NCBI GenBank assembly: GCA_903898675.1
Contig: CAIUGM010000036.1
Location: 62,001-126,000 of the forward strand
Source of the DNA: an uncultured Verrucomicrobiota bacterium
GTDB taxonomy: Bacteria; Verrucomicrobiota; Verrucomicrobiia; Opitutales; Opitutaceae
Direction: 5' to 3'
DNA length: 64,000 bases
Part shown: positions 51,193 through 60,413 of the stretch, one piece after another
Numbering within the stretch: position 1 is the stretch's first letter
Layout of the letters: each line of letters opens with the position of its first letter
The notes under the pieces: model-generated
Told to the model about the DNA's origin: nothing
Databases searched by the model: none
What the model saw: the letters and a program-made list of their open reading frames with translations, nothing else
Position numbers and translations under genes: made by a program

Positions 51193-51221
51193 GTAGAGGC
51201 GCAGCAACACTGCGCCCCTAC
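51193..51221. repeat. REP-like intergenic hairpin
   Basis: GTAGAGGCGCA-gcaacac-TGCGCCCCTAC inverted repeat with one mismatch. Confidence 0.7.
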
Positions 51222-51242
51222 CAACAGACTGGCCCGATTGCC

Positions 51243-51977
51243 TCAATAATCCAGGAACTGCATCGGCGGCAGCTTCACCGAGAAGCGCTCGCTGTAGGGC
51301 TTCACGCGCTTGAAATCCGTCCGGGTCGACGTGTAGTTGCCGCCGACCCGGACAAACAGGATCGAGCCCTCGCCGTCCGCGTGCAGCCCGGTGATCTGCG
51401 GGGCATACTTGGGGTCAATGGTCGTGAAATCCAAGTCGGCCTCCCCGGATTTCAGTTTCACGATCAGCGCCATGCGCATGGCCTCGCGCAGCCGGACCGC
51501 GACGTTCTCGAAGGCCTGCTGCTCCTTGCCGACCCGCGCGGTCACGCGGAATTTGTCCGGGGGCAGCCGCTGGTTGTCGTTCTTTTGGAGCGGCACCTCG
51601 TAGGTGATCGTCGTGGCGGTTTCCTCGATGACGACGGCCTTCTCCAGGTCGAGCAGCTCGCCCAGCGCCCGGCGCTCCTTCAGCCGCTTGGCGTGTTCCT
51701 TGCGCTTTTTCTCGATCTGCCGGTCGGTGGGATCCTTGCCGTCGATCTTGATCGGCGTCCATTGGACGTCGTAGGGCTGCGACGGATCATAGCGCACCAC
51801 AATCTCCTCCTCCACCCGGCCCTGCCGGTCGCGGCTGACGACCGTCTGGGTGTAGGCCCAGCGCTCGGCGTCGACCGATGATTTGCGAACCGCCTCGGCG
51901 AGAAGGGCCGGCGGCTCCCCGCGGGCCGCCGCGGCCGCGAATAGCGAACAAATGAGGACGAGATGAAAAAGGCGCAT
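51243..51977 (-). CDS. hypothetical secreted protein
   Basis: Signal peptide MRLFHLVLICSLFAAAAARG; mixed alpha/beta; no recognised domain. Confidence 0.7.
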   Translation of the reverse strand: MRLFHLVLICSLFAAAAARGEPPALLAEAVRKSSVDAERWAYTQTVVSRDRQGRVEEEIVVRYDPSQPYDVQWTPIKIDGKDPTDRQIEKKRKEHAKRLKERRALGELLDLEKAVVIEETATTITYEVPLQKNDNQRLPPDKFRVTARVGKEQQAFENVAVRLREAMRMALIVKLKSGEADLDFTTIDPKYAPQITGLHADGEGSILFVRVGGNYTSTRTDFKRVKPYSERFSVKLPPMQFLDY

Positions 51978-52114
51978 GGCTGTAGGAACCATGCGTCAGG
52001 CCTTTGTTTCAGCAAAAATAATCATTCTCCGGCGGCCGGTCTCCCCCGGCCCTAAACCTGAAAAATATGCGCCGCGGATTTGACGTCCCTGGTTTGTCGG
52101 GTTCGTTGCGCCGC

Positions 52115-52591
52115 ATGATCACCCCCGGCAAAAAACTTAAGATCAGTTTCAAACTCCAGGTTGTCAGCGACGGCGCCCAAAAGGAAATGGCGTTCAAGGA
52201 CCTGCTCACGCGCCGCACGGTGGTGTCGGTGTACATGAAGAACAACACCGGCTCCTGCGATAAGCAGAACGCCTCGCTCGCCGCCCATGCCGCCGAGTTC
52301 GCGCAGGCCGGCTACAATCTGGTCGGGCTCAGCCGCGACACCCCCGGCTCGCACCTGAAATACGCCGCCAAAAAGAAGCTCCCCTACCCGCTGGCGAGCG
52401 ATCCCGGGGATCTCTTTGCCCGGGCCGCCGATTCCGTGGTGGAGAAATCGATGTATGGAAAAACCTACCTCGCTCCCGCCCGGGCCGCCTTCGTGCTCGA
52501 TCCCGACGGCACGGTACTGGCCGTGGCCGAGAAGGTGGACACCGCCGACCACGCGGCCCAGCTCAAGGCGTTGATCGCCGGTCTAAAGTAA
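52115..52591 (+). CDS. peroxiredoxin / AhpC-TSA family (Bcp-like, divergent active site)
   Basis: KEMAFKDLLTRRTVVSVYMKNNTGSCDKQNASLAAHAAEFAQAGYNLVGLSRDTPGSHLKYAAKKKLPYPLASDPGDLFARAAD...ARAAFVLDPDGTVLAVAEKV. Confidence 0.88.
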   Translation: MITPGKKLKISFKLQVVSDGAQKEMAFKDLLTRRTVVSVYMKNNTGSCDKQNASLAAHAAEFAQAGYNLVGLSRDTPGSHLKYAAKKKLPYPLASDPGDLFARAADSVVEKSMYGKTYLAPARAAFVLDPDGTVLAVAEKVDTADHAAQLKALIAGLK

Positions 52592-52658
52592 GGCGAAAAC
52601 ATGCGCCCGACGCCCGGTTGCGCCCCGAAAGACGCAACCAGGCAACCCGGCTTAAAGC

Positions 52659-52724
52659 GCGTCCTGCCCGGTCAATCCGGTTTGTAACGTATTCCGTTAC
52701 AAACGGGCGGCGATGACAGGACGC
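52659..52724. other. nested inverted-repeat element between convergent genes
   Basis: Outer GCGTCCTG/CAGGACGC, inner perfect 10-bp GTTTGTAACG-tattc-CGTTACAAAC. Confidence 0.8.
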
Positions 52725-52734
52725 AAGGGCCGGC

Positions 52735-54555
52735 CTACATCCGGCAGATCAGGAGTTCCCGCTCGAAGAGCATCTCCTTGGGCAGGTGCGAGTGCAGGTC
52801 GATGAAGAGCTCCTCGTGGCCGAGCACCTCCGCGCGCCAGGCGGCGCGGTCAAAGGCCTGCAGCTCCTCGAACTTCTCGCGCGGGAAATCCAGGCCCTCC
52901 CACTCGATGTCGTGGTAGCGCGGCATCCAGCCGATGGGCGTCTCCTTGGCCCGGCCGCCGGCGCGGACACGGTCGACGATCCACTTGAGGACGCGCATGT
53001 TCTCGGAAAAGCCCGGCCACATGAACTTCCCGTCCTTGTCCTTGCGAAACCAGTTCACGTGAAAGATGCGCGGCGTCTCGGACAGCGTGCGCTGCATGCT
53101 GATCCAGTGCCGGAAGTAGTCGCCCATGTTGTAGCCGCAGAACGGCAGCATGGCCATCGGGTCGCGGCGCACCTTGCCGATCGTGCCCGCGGCCGCGGCG
53201 GTCATCTCCGAGCCCATCGTCGCGCCCGTGTAGACGCCACTCGACCAGTTGAAGGCCTGGTAAACCAGCGGCATGGTGGTCGCGCGCCGGCCGCCGAACA
53301 CGAACCCGCTGATCGGCACGCCCGCGGGATTCTCCCAGTCGGCGTCGATCGTCGGGCATTGCGCGGCGGGCGCGGTGAAGCGGGAGTTGGCGTGCGCCGC
53401 CTTCACGCCCTTCTCCTTCGCCAGCGCGGGCGTCCAGTCCTGGCCCTGCCAGTCGATCGCATGGGCCGGCGGCTCGTCGGTCATGCCCTCCCACCAGACG
53501 CCGCCGTCATCCGTGAGCGCGACGTTGGTGAAAATCGTGTTCCGCGCCAGCGCCGCCATGGCGTTCGGGTTGGTCTTGGTGCTGGTGCCGGGCGCGACGC
53601 CGAAGAACCCGGCCTCGGGATTGATCGCGCGCAGGCGGCCGTTGGCGTCGGGCTTGATCCACGCGATGTCGTCGCCGACCGTGGACACCTTCCAGCCCTT
53701 CTTGAGGAAGGCGGGCGGCGGGATCATCATGGCGAAATTCGTCTTGCCGCACGCGCTCGGGAACGCGGCCGCAACGTAGGTCTTCTTGCCCTGCGGGTTC
53801 TCCACCCCGAGGATCAGCATGTGCTCGGCCATCCAGCCCTCGTCGCGCGCCATCGCCGAGGCGATGCGGAGCGCGAAGCACTTCTTCCCCAGCAGCGCGT
53901 TGCCGCCGTAGCCGGAACCGTAGCTCCAGATCTCGCGGGTCTCCGGGAAATGGACGATGTACTTCTCCTTGTTGCACGGCCACGCGACATCCGCCTGGCC
54001 CTTCTTCAGCGGGGCGCCGACGGAGTGCATGCAGGGCACGACGCGCTTGTTGTTCTGGTCGATCAGCGCGAAGACCTTTTTGCCGATGCGCGCCATGATG
54101 CGCATGTTGGTGACCACATAGGGCGAGTCGGTCAGCTGCACGCCGATCTGCGCCATGGGCGAGTCGAGCGGGCCCATGCTGAAGGCGAGCACGTACATGG
54201 TGCGGCCCTTCATGCACCCGGCGAACAGCCCGCGCAGGGTCTTTTTCATCTCGTAGGGATTGACCCAGTTGTTGGTCGGGCCGGCGGCCGCCTTGGACTG
54301 GCTGCAGATGTAGGTGCGGTCCTCGACGCGCGCCACGTCGCTGGCGTCCGAGCGGGCCAGGTAGCAGTTCGGCCATTTCTTCTGGTTCAACTTGATGTAG
54401 GTGCCGCTGCGCACCATCTGTGCGCACAGGGCGTCGTATTCCGCCTTCGAGCCGTCGACCCAATGAATACTGTCCGGCTGGCAGAGCGCCGCCATCTTCT
54501 TTACCCAATGGATCAAATGCTGGTTCTTACTCAGGGGCTTTGAGGAAGCTTTCAT
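52735..54555 (-). CDS. pckG: phosphoenolpyruvate carboxykinase (GTP)
   Basis: [68 protein letters not shown]...[33 protein letters not shown]. Confidence 0.96.
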   Translation of the reverse strand: MKASSKPLSKNQHLIHWVKKMAALCQPDSIHWVDGSKAEYDALCAQMVRSGTYIKLNQKKWPNCYLARSDASDVARVEDRTYICSQSKAAAGPTNNWVNPYEMKKTLRGLFAGCMKGRTMYVLAFSMGPLDSPMAQIGVQLTDSPYVVTNMRIMARIGKKVFALIDQNNKRVVPCMHSVGAPLKKGQADVAWPCNKEKYIVHFPETREIWSYGSGYGGNALLGKKCFALRIASAMARDEGWMAEHMLILGVENPQGKKTYVAAAFPSACGKTNFAMMIPPPAFLKKGWKVSTVGDDIAWIKPDANGRLRAINPEAGFFGVAPGTSTKTNPNAMAALARNTIFTNVALTDDGGVWWEGMTDEPPAHAIDWQGQDWTPALAKEKGVKAAHANSRFTAPAAQCPTIDADWENPAGVPISGFVFGGRRATTMPLVYQAFNWSSGVYTGATMGSEMTAAAAGTIGKVRRDPMAMLPFCGYNMGDYFRHWISMQRTLSETPRIFHVNWFRKDKDGKFMWPGFSENMRVLKWIVDRVRAGGRAKETPIGWMPRYHDIEWEGLDFPREKFEELQAFDRAAWRAEVLGHEELFIDLHSHLPKEMLFERELLICRM

Positions 54556-54701
54556 GCTTCGATACTAGCGGTGGGACCGGCCGAGTAAACGGGGAAAGGC
54601 CGGGCGCCGCGGGGAATGAGTTAATTTCCATTCAGCATTAGTCGGAGCCTCTGACACAATCGTGATCGCACTGGCGGGCCCGCCGTCTACCATCCGCCCG
54701 A

Positions 54702-54866
54702 ATGGTCAAGCTGTGCATCTTCGTCGGCACCACCCTCGGCGGCTTCGCGTTCGGGTACCTCGGCGATGCCGCCGGCCTCAGCTTCTTCTGGTCGTTCGTG
54801 CTGAGCGGGGTGGGCAGCGTCATCGGCGTCTACGCCGGCTGGAAGATCGGCCACCGCTTCAAATAA
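54702..54866 (+). CDS. 54-aa membrane protein
   Basis: Below ORF-track cutoff. MVKLCIFVGTTLGGFAFGYLGDAAGLSFFWSFVLSGVGSVIGVYAGWKIGHRFK*: two glycine-zipper TM helices. Confidence 0.65.
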   Translation: MVKLCIFVGTTLGGFAFGYLGDAAGLSFFWSFVLSGVGSVIGVYAGWKIGHRFK

Positions 54867-54869
54867 GGC

Positions 54870-55775
54870 CTACCCCTGCGTCGGCTCGATGTGCACGGTG
54901 ACATCACTGATGCCGTGGGCGCCCGAAGCGATCAGGGCGTCCTTCACCGCGTGCGCGATGTCGTGGCCCTCGCGCACCGTCAGGTTGCCGTCCACGCGCA
55001 CCTGGATGTCGACGAGATGGCTCAGCCCGCTCTTGCGCATGCGCACCTTGTCGAGCGCACACACGCCGGGCACGGCCAGCGCGAGCGCGCGCACCTCGTT
55101 CTCAAAGTTTTTCGGCGCGGCCGCGTCCATCACGTCGCCCAGCGCCTTGGTGAACATCCCAAAGCCGTTGAACCCGATGATGACGCAGGCGAACAACGCC
55201 GCCCAGTCGTCGGCGGTCTCCCAGCCCTTGCCGCCCCACAGCGCGATGCTGATGCCGACGAACGCCGCCGCCGAGGTCAGCGCATCGGACCAGTGGTGCA
55301 TCGCCTCGATGCCGAGCGCCGTGCTGCCCACCTCCTCGCCCGCCATGCCCATGCGGCGCGAGAACCAGGTCTTCGCCACGATCACGCCGGCGAGCACGAG
55401 CAGCGTCCACCACGCCGGGCCCTGGTGCGGGGTGACAATCTCATGCACGGCGTGCGACGCGACCCAGCCGGCCATCGCGAAAACAAAGAGCGCGACCGTC
55501 AGCCCGGCGAGCGGCTCGGCCTTGCCGTGACCATAGGGGTGGTTGTCATCCGGCGGCCGCGCCGCCACGCGAAACCCCGCCCACACCAGCGTCGACGAGA
55601 GGATGTCGAGCATCGACTCCGCCGCGTCGGCGATCAGCGCATAGGTGTGCCCGAAAATCCCGCCGGCGAGCTTCACGACCGCCATCAGGGCGTTCAGGGC
55701 GATGCCGCGCAGCACCAGCCGCGCGCTGTCGTTGGCGCGCCGGGTGACGGCGGCCTGGGCGTCGCGCGGGTTCAT
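54870..55775 (-). CDS. cation diffusion facilitator (CDF) transporter
   Basis: VVKLAGGIFGHTYALIADAAESMLDILSSTLVWAGFRVAARPPDDNHPYGHGKAEPLAGL...ALGIEAMHHWSDALTSAAAFVGI...VDIQVRVDGNLTVREGHDIAHAVKDALI. Confidence 0.94.
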   Translation of the reverse strand: MNPRDAQAAVTRRANDSARLVLRGIALNALMAVVKLAGGIFGHTYALIADAAESMLDILSSTLVWAGFRVAARPPDDNHPYGHGKAEPLAGLTVALFVFAMAGWVASHAVHEIVTPHQGPAWWTLLVLAGVIVAKTWFSRRMGMAGEEVGSTALGIEAMHHWSDALTSAAAFVGISIALWGGKGWETADDWAALFACVIIGFNGFGMFTKALGDVMDAAAPKNFENEVRALALAVPGVCALDKVRMRKSGLSHLVDIQVRVDGNLTVREGHDIAHAVKDALIASGAHGISDVTVHIEPTQG

Positions 55776-55891
55776 CGCGGGACAGTGGCCGGCCCGGCGG
55801 CCACACTCAAGCTCCGCTTGGGCGCGAACCGGACGCCCCCAAGCCGGCATTGACCGCCGCGCCCGGCGGGACTAGTCTGCCTTTCTCAAGT

Positions 55892-56347
55892 ATGTCCGAC
55901 ACCGCCGCACCGGTCGCCGCCGATCCCGTCAAACAGTTCTCGGTTTTCATCCCGAACCGCGTCGGCCAGCTCTATGACCTCACTGCGCTGCTCGCGAAGC
56001 ACAACGTGCACGTGATGGCCATGACGACGCTCGACACGACGGACTGTGCGATCGACCGGCTGGTGGTGGACGATCCCGATCGCGCGCGCGAGCTGATGGC
56101 CGCGAACAATTTCTCCTTCACGGAATGCGACGTCCTGGTCGTGGAGATCGCCGAGGAGCCCCAGCTCAAGAAAATCCTGGGGGCCCTGCTCACGGTGGAG
56201 ATCAACATCCATTACCTGTACGCCTTTCTCCTGCGGCCGGAGGGCAAGTCAGCCCTGGTGATGAGCGTCGAGGACAACGACCTCGCCGCGAGCGCGCTGA
56301 ACACCCGCGGATTCCGCGTGCTCAACCAGCGCGACATCGCACGGTGA
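55892..56347 (+). CDS. ACT-domain protein (tandem ACT)
   Basis: VKQFSVFIPNRVGQLYDLTALLAKHNVHVMAMTTLDTTDCAIDRLVVDDPDRARELM... Confidence 0.85.
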   Translation: MSDTAAPVAADPVKQFSVFIPNRVGQLYDLTALLAKHNVHVMAMTTLDTTDCAIDRLVVDDPDRARELMAANNFSFTECDVLVVEIAEEPQLKKILGALLTVEINIHYLYAFLLRPEGKSALVMSVEDNDLAASALNTRGFRVLNQRDIAR

Positions 56348-56475
56348 GGCGGTAGACGGTAAAGAACGGTGGACGGCCGGTAAACGGCTGGTCCTCTTTA
56401 CTCACCGCTTACGTTACCGTGGCAGTTACAAGACGACAGTTCTGACCCTAGTTCACCGTCTACTGTCTACCGTTC
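56347..56475. repeat. intergenic dyad of degenerate ~7-nt (GGTAGAC/GGTAAAC-like) repeats
   Basis: GGCGGTAGACGGTAAAGAACGGTGGACGGCCGGTAAACGG on the left; GTTCACCGTCTACTGTCTACCGTTC (reverse complement GAACGGTAGACAGTAGACGGTGAAC) on the right. Confidence 0.8.
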
Positions 56476-56482
56476 TCCGGAA

Positions 56483-56989
56483 TCACCCCTTCACTTCGGC
56501 CATCTTGTCGCCTTCGAGGAGATAGACGCCGGTGAGGTAGCCGTTCTCGTACATTTCGCCGACCTTCAGCTTGCCCTCGAAGGTGATCGGGATGTCCATC
56601 AGCGGCTTCACACCCTTGCCGAGCATCTTGACGACCACCCACTCGTTGAGCTTCGGCATCACGCCGTAGCAGCACATCATCGGGTCCTTCACCAAGAGAA
56701 ATTCCTTCACGAGGCCACCGTCCATTTTCACCGGGAGCATGAAGCCCGTCACCGCCACCTTCTGCGCGTCGAGCGCCTTGATGCGGTCGGGAATCTGGTT
56801 CGCGCCGGACGGCGGGGTGGCCGTGGGGGCCGCCGCGGGATCGGCCTCCGGTGGCGTGAAGGTATAGGAGGCCAGCCGGTCAAAGCCCACGATCTCGTAG
56901 CCGTCCAGGCTCGGCTTCTCCGCCGCGCTGCACAGCACGCACGCCGCACCACCAAGGAAGAGGAAGGGAAGCCGGAACGAGATCTTCAT
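56483..56989 (-). CDS. DUF3299 domain protein, secreted
   Basis: Signal peptide; IKALDAQKVAVTGFMLPVKMDGGLVKEFLLVKDPMMCCYGVMPKLNEWVVVKM...GKLKVGEMYENGYLTGVYLLEGD. Confidence 0.85.
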   Translation of the reverse strand: MKISFRLPFLFLGGAACVLCSAAEKPSLDGYEIVGFDRLASYTFTPPEADPAAAPTATPPSGANQIPDRIKALDAQKVAVTGFMLPVKMDGGLVKEFLLVKDPMMCCYGVMPKLNEWVVVKMLGKGVKPLMDIPITFEGKLKVGEMYENGYLTGVYLLEGDKMAEVKG

Positions 56990-57143
56990 GGCCGGAAGCT
57001 AGCCATGATGGCCGAACCGTCAAAGATTTATCCGGCTCCATCGCGCCCGGTCCCGGAGCGCCTTGGCCTCCCACGGCTTGCGCCGACGGGCGAGGAGCCG
57101 GCGCCGCTTGACTCCCGCGGACTCCTGGCCAGTTTCCCGCCTC

Positions 57144-57485
57144 GTGTCCCGCCTGCTTGATCAAGCCTGTCAGTGCCTGCGTCCCTCCCGGTCTGTCCGG
57201 GGATTGAGTGTGCTGGCCACCCTGCTGGTGCTGCTGCTCGGCGTGTTGAGCGTGAGCCCGATCCTGCATGAGTGCTGTCATGATCGCGTCGCCAACCATG
57301 ACACGGACTGCGACCACCACTGCGTGGTCACTGATTTTGCCACGGGTGAAGCTTGGTTTACACCGCCGGTCCTGCTGAACGTCCCATCGCAGGTCGTGGT
57401 CGGGATCGAGCGGTCTGCGCCCGCCTGGCCGGCGTTGGGGCAGGATGGTTACCGGCTGCAACCGGCCTGCGGACCGCCGGTCTGA
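57144..57485 (+). CDS. small His/Cys-rich membrane protein, C-terminal PACGPP
   Basis: TM helix LSVLATLLVLLLGVLSVSPI then LHECCHDRVANHDTDCDHHCVVTDFATGEAW...RLQPACGPPV*. Start uncertain (GTG 57144 or TTG 57063). Confidence 0.65.
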   Translation: MSRLLDQACQCLRPSRSVRGLSVLATLLVLLLGVLSVSPILHECCHDRVANHDTDCDHHCVVTDFATGEAWFTPPVLLNVPSQVVVGIERSAPAWPALGQDGYRLQPACGPPV

Positions 57486-57609
57486 CCAGAACTCACTTCC
57501 GGGCCGCCCGTGCGGCCCGCCCGGCCGGTGCTTCGGTTTTTCCGGATGCCCTGCGCCCTTCCGAGCTCCAGTGTCGCCATCGCGCCCATGCGCGCCCAGC
57601 CTGCCCGCC

Positions 57610-58290
57610 ATGCCACTCCTTGCCATTGCCAATCTCCACAAGTCCTTCGTGACGCCCGACGGCGAGCGAAAGACCATTGTGCACGTGCCGGAATTCTCCC
57701 TCGCCGCCGGCCAGCAGCTGGCCCTGCGCGGCGAAAGCGGATCCGGCAAGACCACCTTCCTGCACCTGATCGCGGGCATCCTGACCGCCGACTCCGGCTC
57801 GATCCTGGTAGGCGGAAGCGACATGAACGCCCTGGCCGAATCGAAGCGGGACCGGCTGCGGGCGGAGAACATCGGCTACATCTTTCAGACCTTCAACCTG
57901 CTCCAGGGTTATTCCTGCCTGGAAAACGTGCTTCTCGGCATGGCCTTCGGGCCGGGCGCCGACCGGGCGCGAGCCCAGGCAATGCTGGAGCGCGTCGGCC
58001 TCGGCCACCGGCTGCACCACCGGCCGCGCCAGCTTTCCACCGGTCAGCAGCAGCGCGTGGCCGTGGCCCGCGCACTGGCGGCCCGGCCCAAGCTGGTCCT
58101 CGCCGACGAGCCCACCGGCAACCTCGACCACCGCAACGCCCGCGAGGCCCTCACGCTCATCCGCGAAACCTGCCGCGAGAACGGCGCGGCGCTGCTGCTC
58201 GTCAGCCATGACCCCGAGGTGCTGGGCGCCTTCGAGGAGGTGCGGGACTTCGCCGAGCTCAATCAGGCGCTGAAGGAGACCGTCGCATGA
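57610..58290 (+). CDS. ABC transporter ATP-binding protein (LolD/MacB-like)
   Basis: [20 protein letters not shown] (Walker A), [32 protein letters not shown] (signature/Walker B). Confidence 0.94.
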   Translation: MPLLAIANLHKSFVTPDGERKTIVHVPEFSLAAGQQLALRGESGSGKTTFLHLIAGILTADSGSILVGGSDMNALAESKRDRLRAENIGYIFQTFNLLQGYSCLENVLLGMAFGPGADRARAQAMLERVGLGHRLHHRPRQLSTGQQQRVAVARALAARPKLVLADEPTGNLDHRNAREALTLIRETCRENGAALLLVSHDPEVLGAFEEVRDFAELNQALKETVA

Positions 58291-59489
58291 CCCTCCTGCT
58301 CCTCGTTTCCCGCAGCCTGCGGCAGCACGCGCTGTCCACGCTGATCACCGCCCTCTCGATCGCCCTCGCCGGCGGCCTGCTCATGTCCGTCTGGGTCGTC
58401 AAGGAGCAGTCGCAAAGCACCTTCACCCAGGTCAACACGGGCTTCGACGCCGTGCTGGGCGCGCGCGGCTCCAAGCTCCAGCTCGTGCTCAACGCCATCT
58501 TCCACCTCGAGGCGTCGCCGGGCAACGTGGCCGCGGCCGACTACGAGTTCATTAAGCACCACCCGGCCGTGAAACTCGCGATCCCGATCGCCGTCGGGGA
58601 CAACCTGCGCGGCTTCCGGATCGTCGGCACGGTGCCGGAGTTCTTCACCGCGGTGGAATACAAGACCGGGACAAAATTCTCGCTCAGCGCCGGCGCGCCC
58701 TTCGATCCCGCGGTGAAGGAAGCCGTGCTCGGCAGCTTCGCCGCGCAAAAACTCGGCCTCCACGTCGGCGATACGTTCCACCCGTTCCACGGCCTGGTCT
58801 ACGATGAGAAGAACCAGCATGCGGAGTCGTACCAGGTCAGCGGGATCCTCGCGCCGTCGAACACGCCCGCCGACAAGGTCATCTGGATCCCCCTGCACGG
58901 CCTGCAGACGATGAGCGGCCACGACCCGCGCGTCGCCACGGACGTCAGCGCCGTCCTGATCCAGCTTCGTTCGCCCGCCGCCGGGTTCATGCTCGACCTG
59001 ATGTACAACCGGCAGGGCAACCGGCTGACCTTCGCCTATCCGATCGGCGCCATCATGGCCGAATTGTTCAGCAAGATCGGCTGGTTTGACCAGGTGCTCA
59101 CGTTGATCGCCTACCTCGTCGCGCTGGTCTCGGCCGCGGGCGTGCTGGTCGCCATCTACAATTCCATGGCGGCGCGCCGCCGCGACATCGCCATCCTGCG
59201 CGCGCTCGGCGCCGGCCGGTTCACGCTCTTCAGCGCGATCGTGCTGGAGGCGACCGTCATCGGGGCTCTCGGCATGGTGGCGGCCTTCGCCGTGTACGCG
59301 GCCATCGTCACCGGCGTCGCGGCGGTCATCCGCGCCCAGACCGGCGTGCTCCTCGAAACCTTCGCCTACAATCACATCATGCTCTGGGCGCCGCTCGGCA
59401 TGATCGGGCTCTGCGCCCTCAGCGGCCTCCTGCCCGCCTGGAAGGCCTACCGTACGGACGTGGCCGACAACCTCGCCCCCGTTTCATGA
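58287..59489 (+). CDS. ABC transporter permease (FtsX/MacB-type)
   Basis: N-terminal TM, periplasmic MacB_PCD-like region, C-terminal LVALVSAAGVLVAIYNSMAARRRDIAILRALGAGRFTLFSAIVLEATVIGALG; ATGA overlap with ATPase. Confidence 0.92.
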   Translation: MTLLLLVSRSLRQHALSTLITALSIALAGGLLMSVWVVKEQSQSTFTQVNTGFDAVLGARGSKLQLVLNAIFHLEASPGNVAAADYEFIKHHPAVKLAIPIAVGDNLRGFRIVGTVPEFFTAVEYKTGTKFSLSAGAPFDPAVKEAVLGSFAAQKLGLHVGDTFHPFHGLVYDEKNQHAESYQVSGILAPSNTPADKVIWIPLHGLQTMSGHDPRVATDVSAVLIQLRSPAAGFMLDLMYNRQGNRLTFAYPIGAIMAELFSKIGWFDQVLTLIAYLVALVSAAGVLVAIYNSMAARRRDIAILRALGAGRFTLFSAIVLEATVIGALGMVAAFAVYAAIVTGVAAVIRAQTGVLLETFAYNHIMLWAPLGMIGLCALSGLLPAWKAYRTDVADNLAPVS

Positions 59490-59974
59490 GGTCGCGCGCC
59501 GCCACCTGCCTCGTGCTGGCACTCTGCGTCCCGCTGGCGCTGGTCCCGGGTTGCGCGAAGCCGCCGGAGCCGGCCGGCGCGGCGCCGATCAAGCACGAGC
59601 ACAAGCCGCCGCACGGCGGCACCCCGGTCGTGCTCGGCGCCGAGATTTATCATGTCGAACTCGTGCTGGATCCCGCGACCGGCCGGCTGCAGGCGTATGT
59701 ATTCGACGGCGAGTTGGAGAACTTCATCCGCTCCCCGCTGCCGGCCTTGCAGATCGATGCGACGGTCCGGGGCGCGACCCGGACCCTGCGGCTGGCGGCC
59801 GTGGCGAATCCCGCTACAGGCGAGACGGTGGGCGACACCGCCCTCTTTGAAACCCAGGCCGACTGGCTGAAGTCCACCCCGAGTTTCGATGGCATGCTGA
59901 AAAGCATCGTAATCCGCGGCACGACCTTTACGGACGTGAAATTCAATTTCCCGAAAGGGAACGACCGGGACTGA
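59486..59974 (+). CDS. lipoprotein with HEHKPPHGG motif
   Basis: Lipobox LVPGC; AAPIKHEHKPPHGGTPVVLGAEIYHVELVLDPATGRLQAYVFDGELENFIR; ATGA overlap with permease. Confidence 0.8.
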   Translation: MRSRAATCLVLALCVPLALVPGCAKPPEPAGAAPIKHEHKPPHGGTPVVLGAEIYHVELVLDPATGRLQAYVFDGELENFIRSPLPALQIDATVRGATRTLRLAAVANPATGETVGDTALFETQADWLKSTPSFDGMLKSIVIRGTTFTDVKFNFPKGNDRD

Positions 59975-59980
59975 TCCAGG

Positions 59981-60301
59981 ATGAACCGTCAGTCGCTCCT
60001 CTTTTTTAGAAACCGCTGGACGGCCCTGATCGGCGCCGGGTGCGCGGCGCTTGTACTCGTGCTGGCAATTCTCGCCGCCGATCCCGAGGCCCATCGCTGG
60101 CTGCATGCCGACTCCGACCACGAGGATCACTCCTGTGCGGTTGTCCTGTTTGTGCACGGCCTCACCTCCGCCTTGGCGGAAGTGGCGCTGGCCCTGGTCG
60201 CGTGGCGCCTGATTTCAGTGCTGGGGCGGGCCGGTCAGGTGCTTTGGCTCGCCGCCCCGTCCCATTCCCTGCCGCCGGCGTGCGGCCCGCCGGCAGCCTG
60301 A
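59981..60301 (+). CDS. small His/Cys-rich membrane protein, C-terminal PACGPP (paralogue of 57144..57485)
   Basis: TM helix; ADPEAHRWLHADSDHEDHSCAVVLFVHGL; second TM; SLPPACGPPAA*. Confidence 0.8.
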   Translation: MNRQSLLFFRNRWTALIGAGCAALVLVLAILAADPEAHRWLHADSDHEDHSCAVVLFVHGLTSALAEVALALVAWRLISVLGRAGQVLWLAAPSHSLPPACGPPAA

Positions 60302-60413
60302 GGCGGTTTTCCCCTGGGTCGTTTGACGACCAGCAACCGTGCCCGGTGATGCGCTCCCCGGGCCGCGGCGTCCAACCTGATGGCGCATTCACTGAACCCT
60401 TCCCGCAGTCTCC

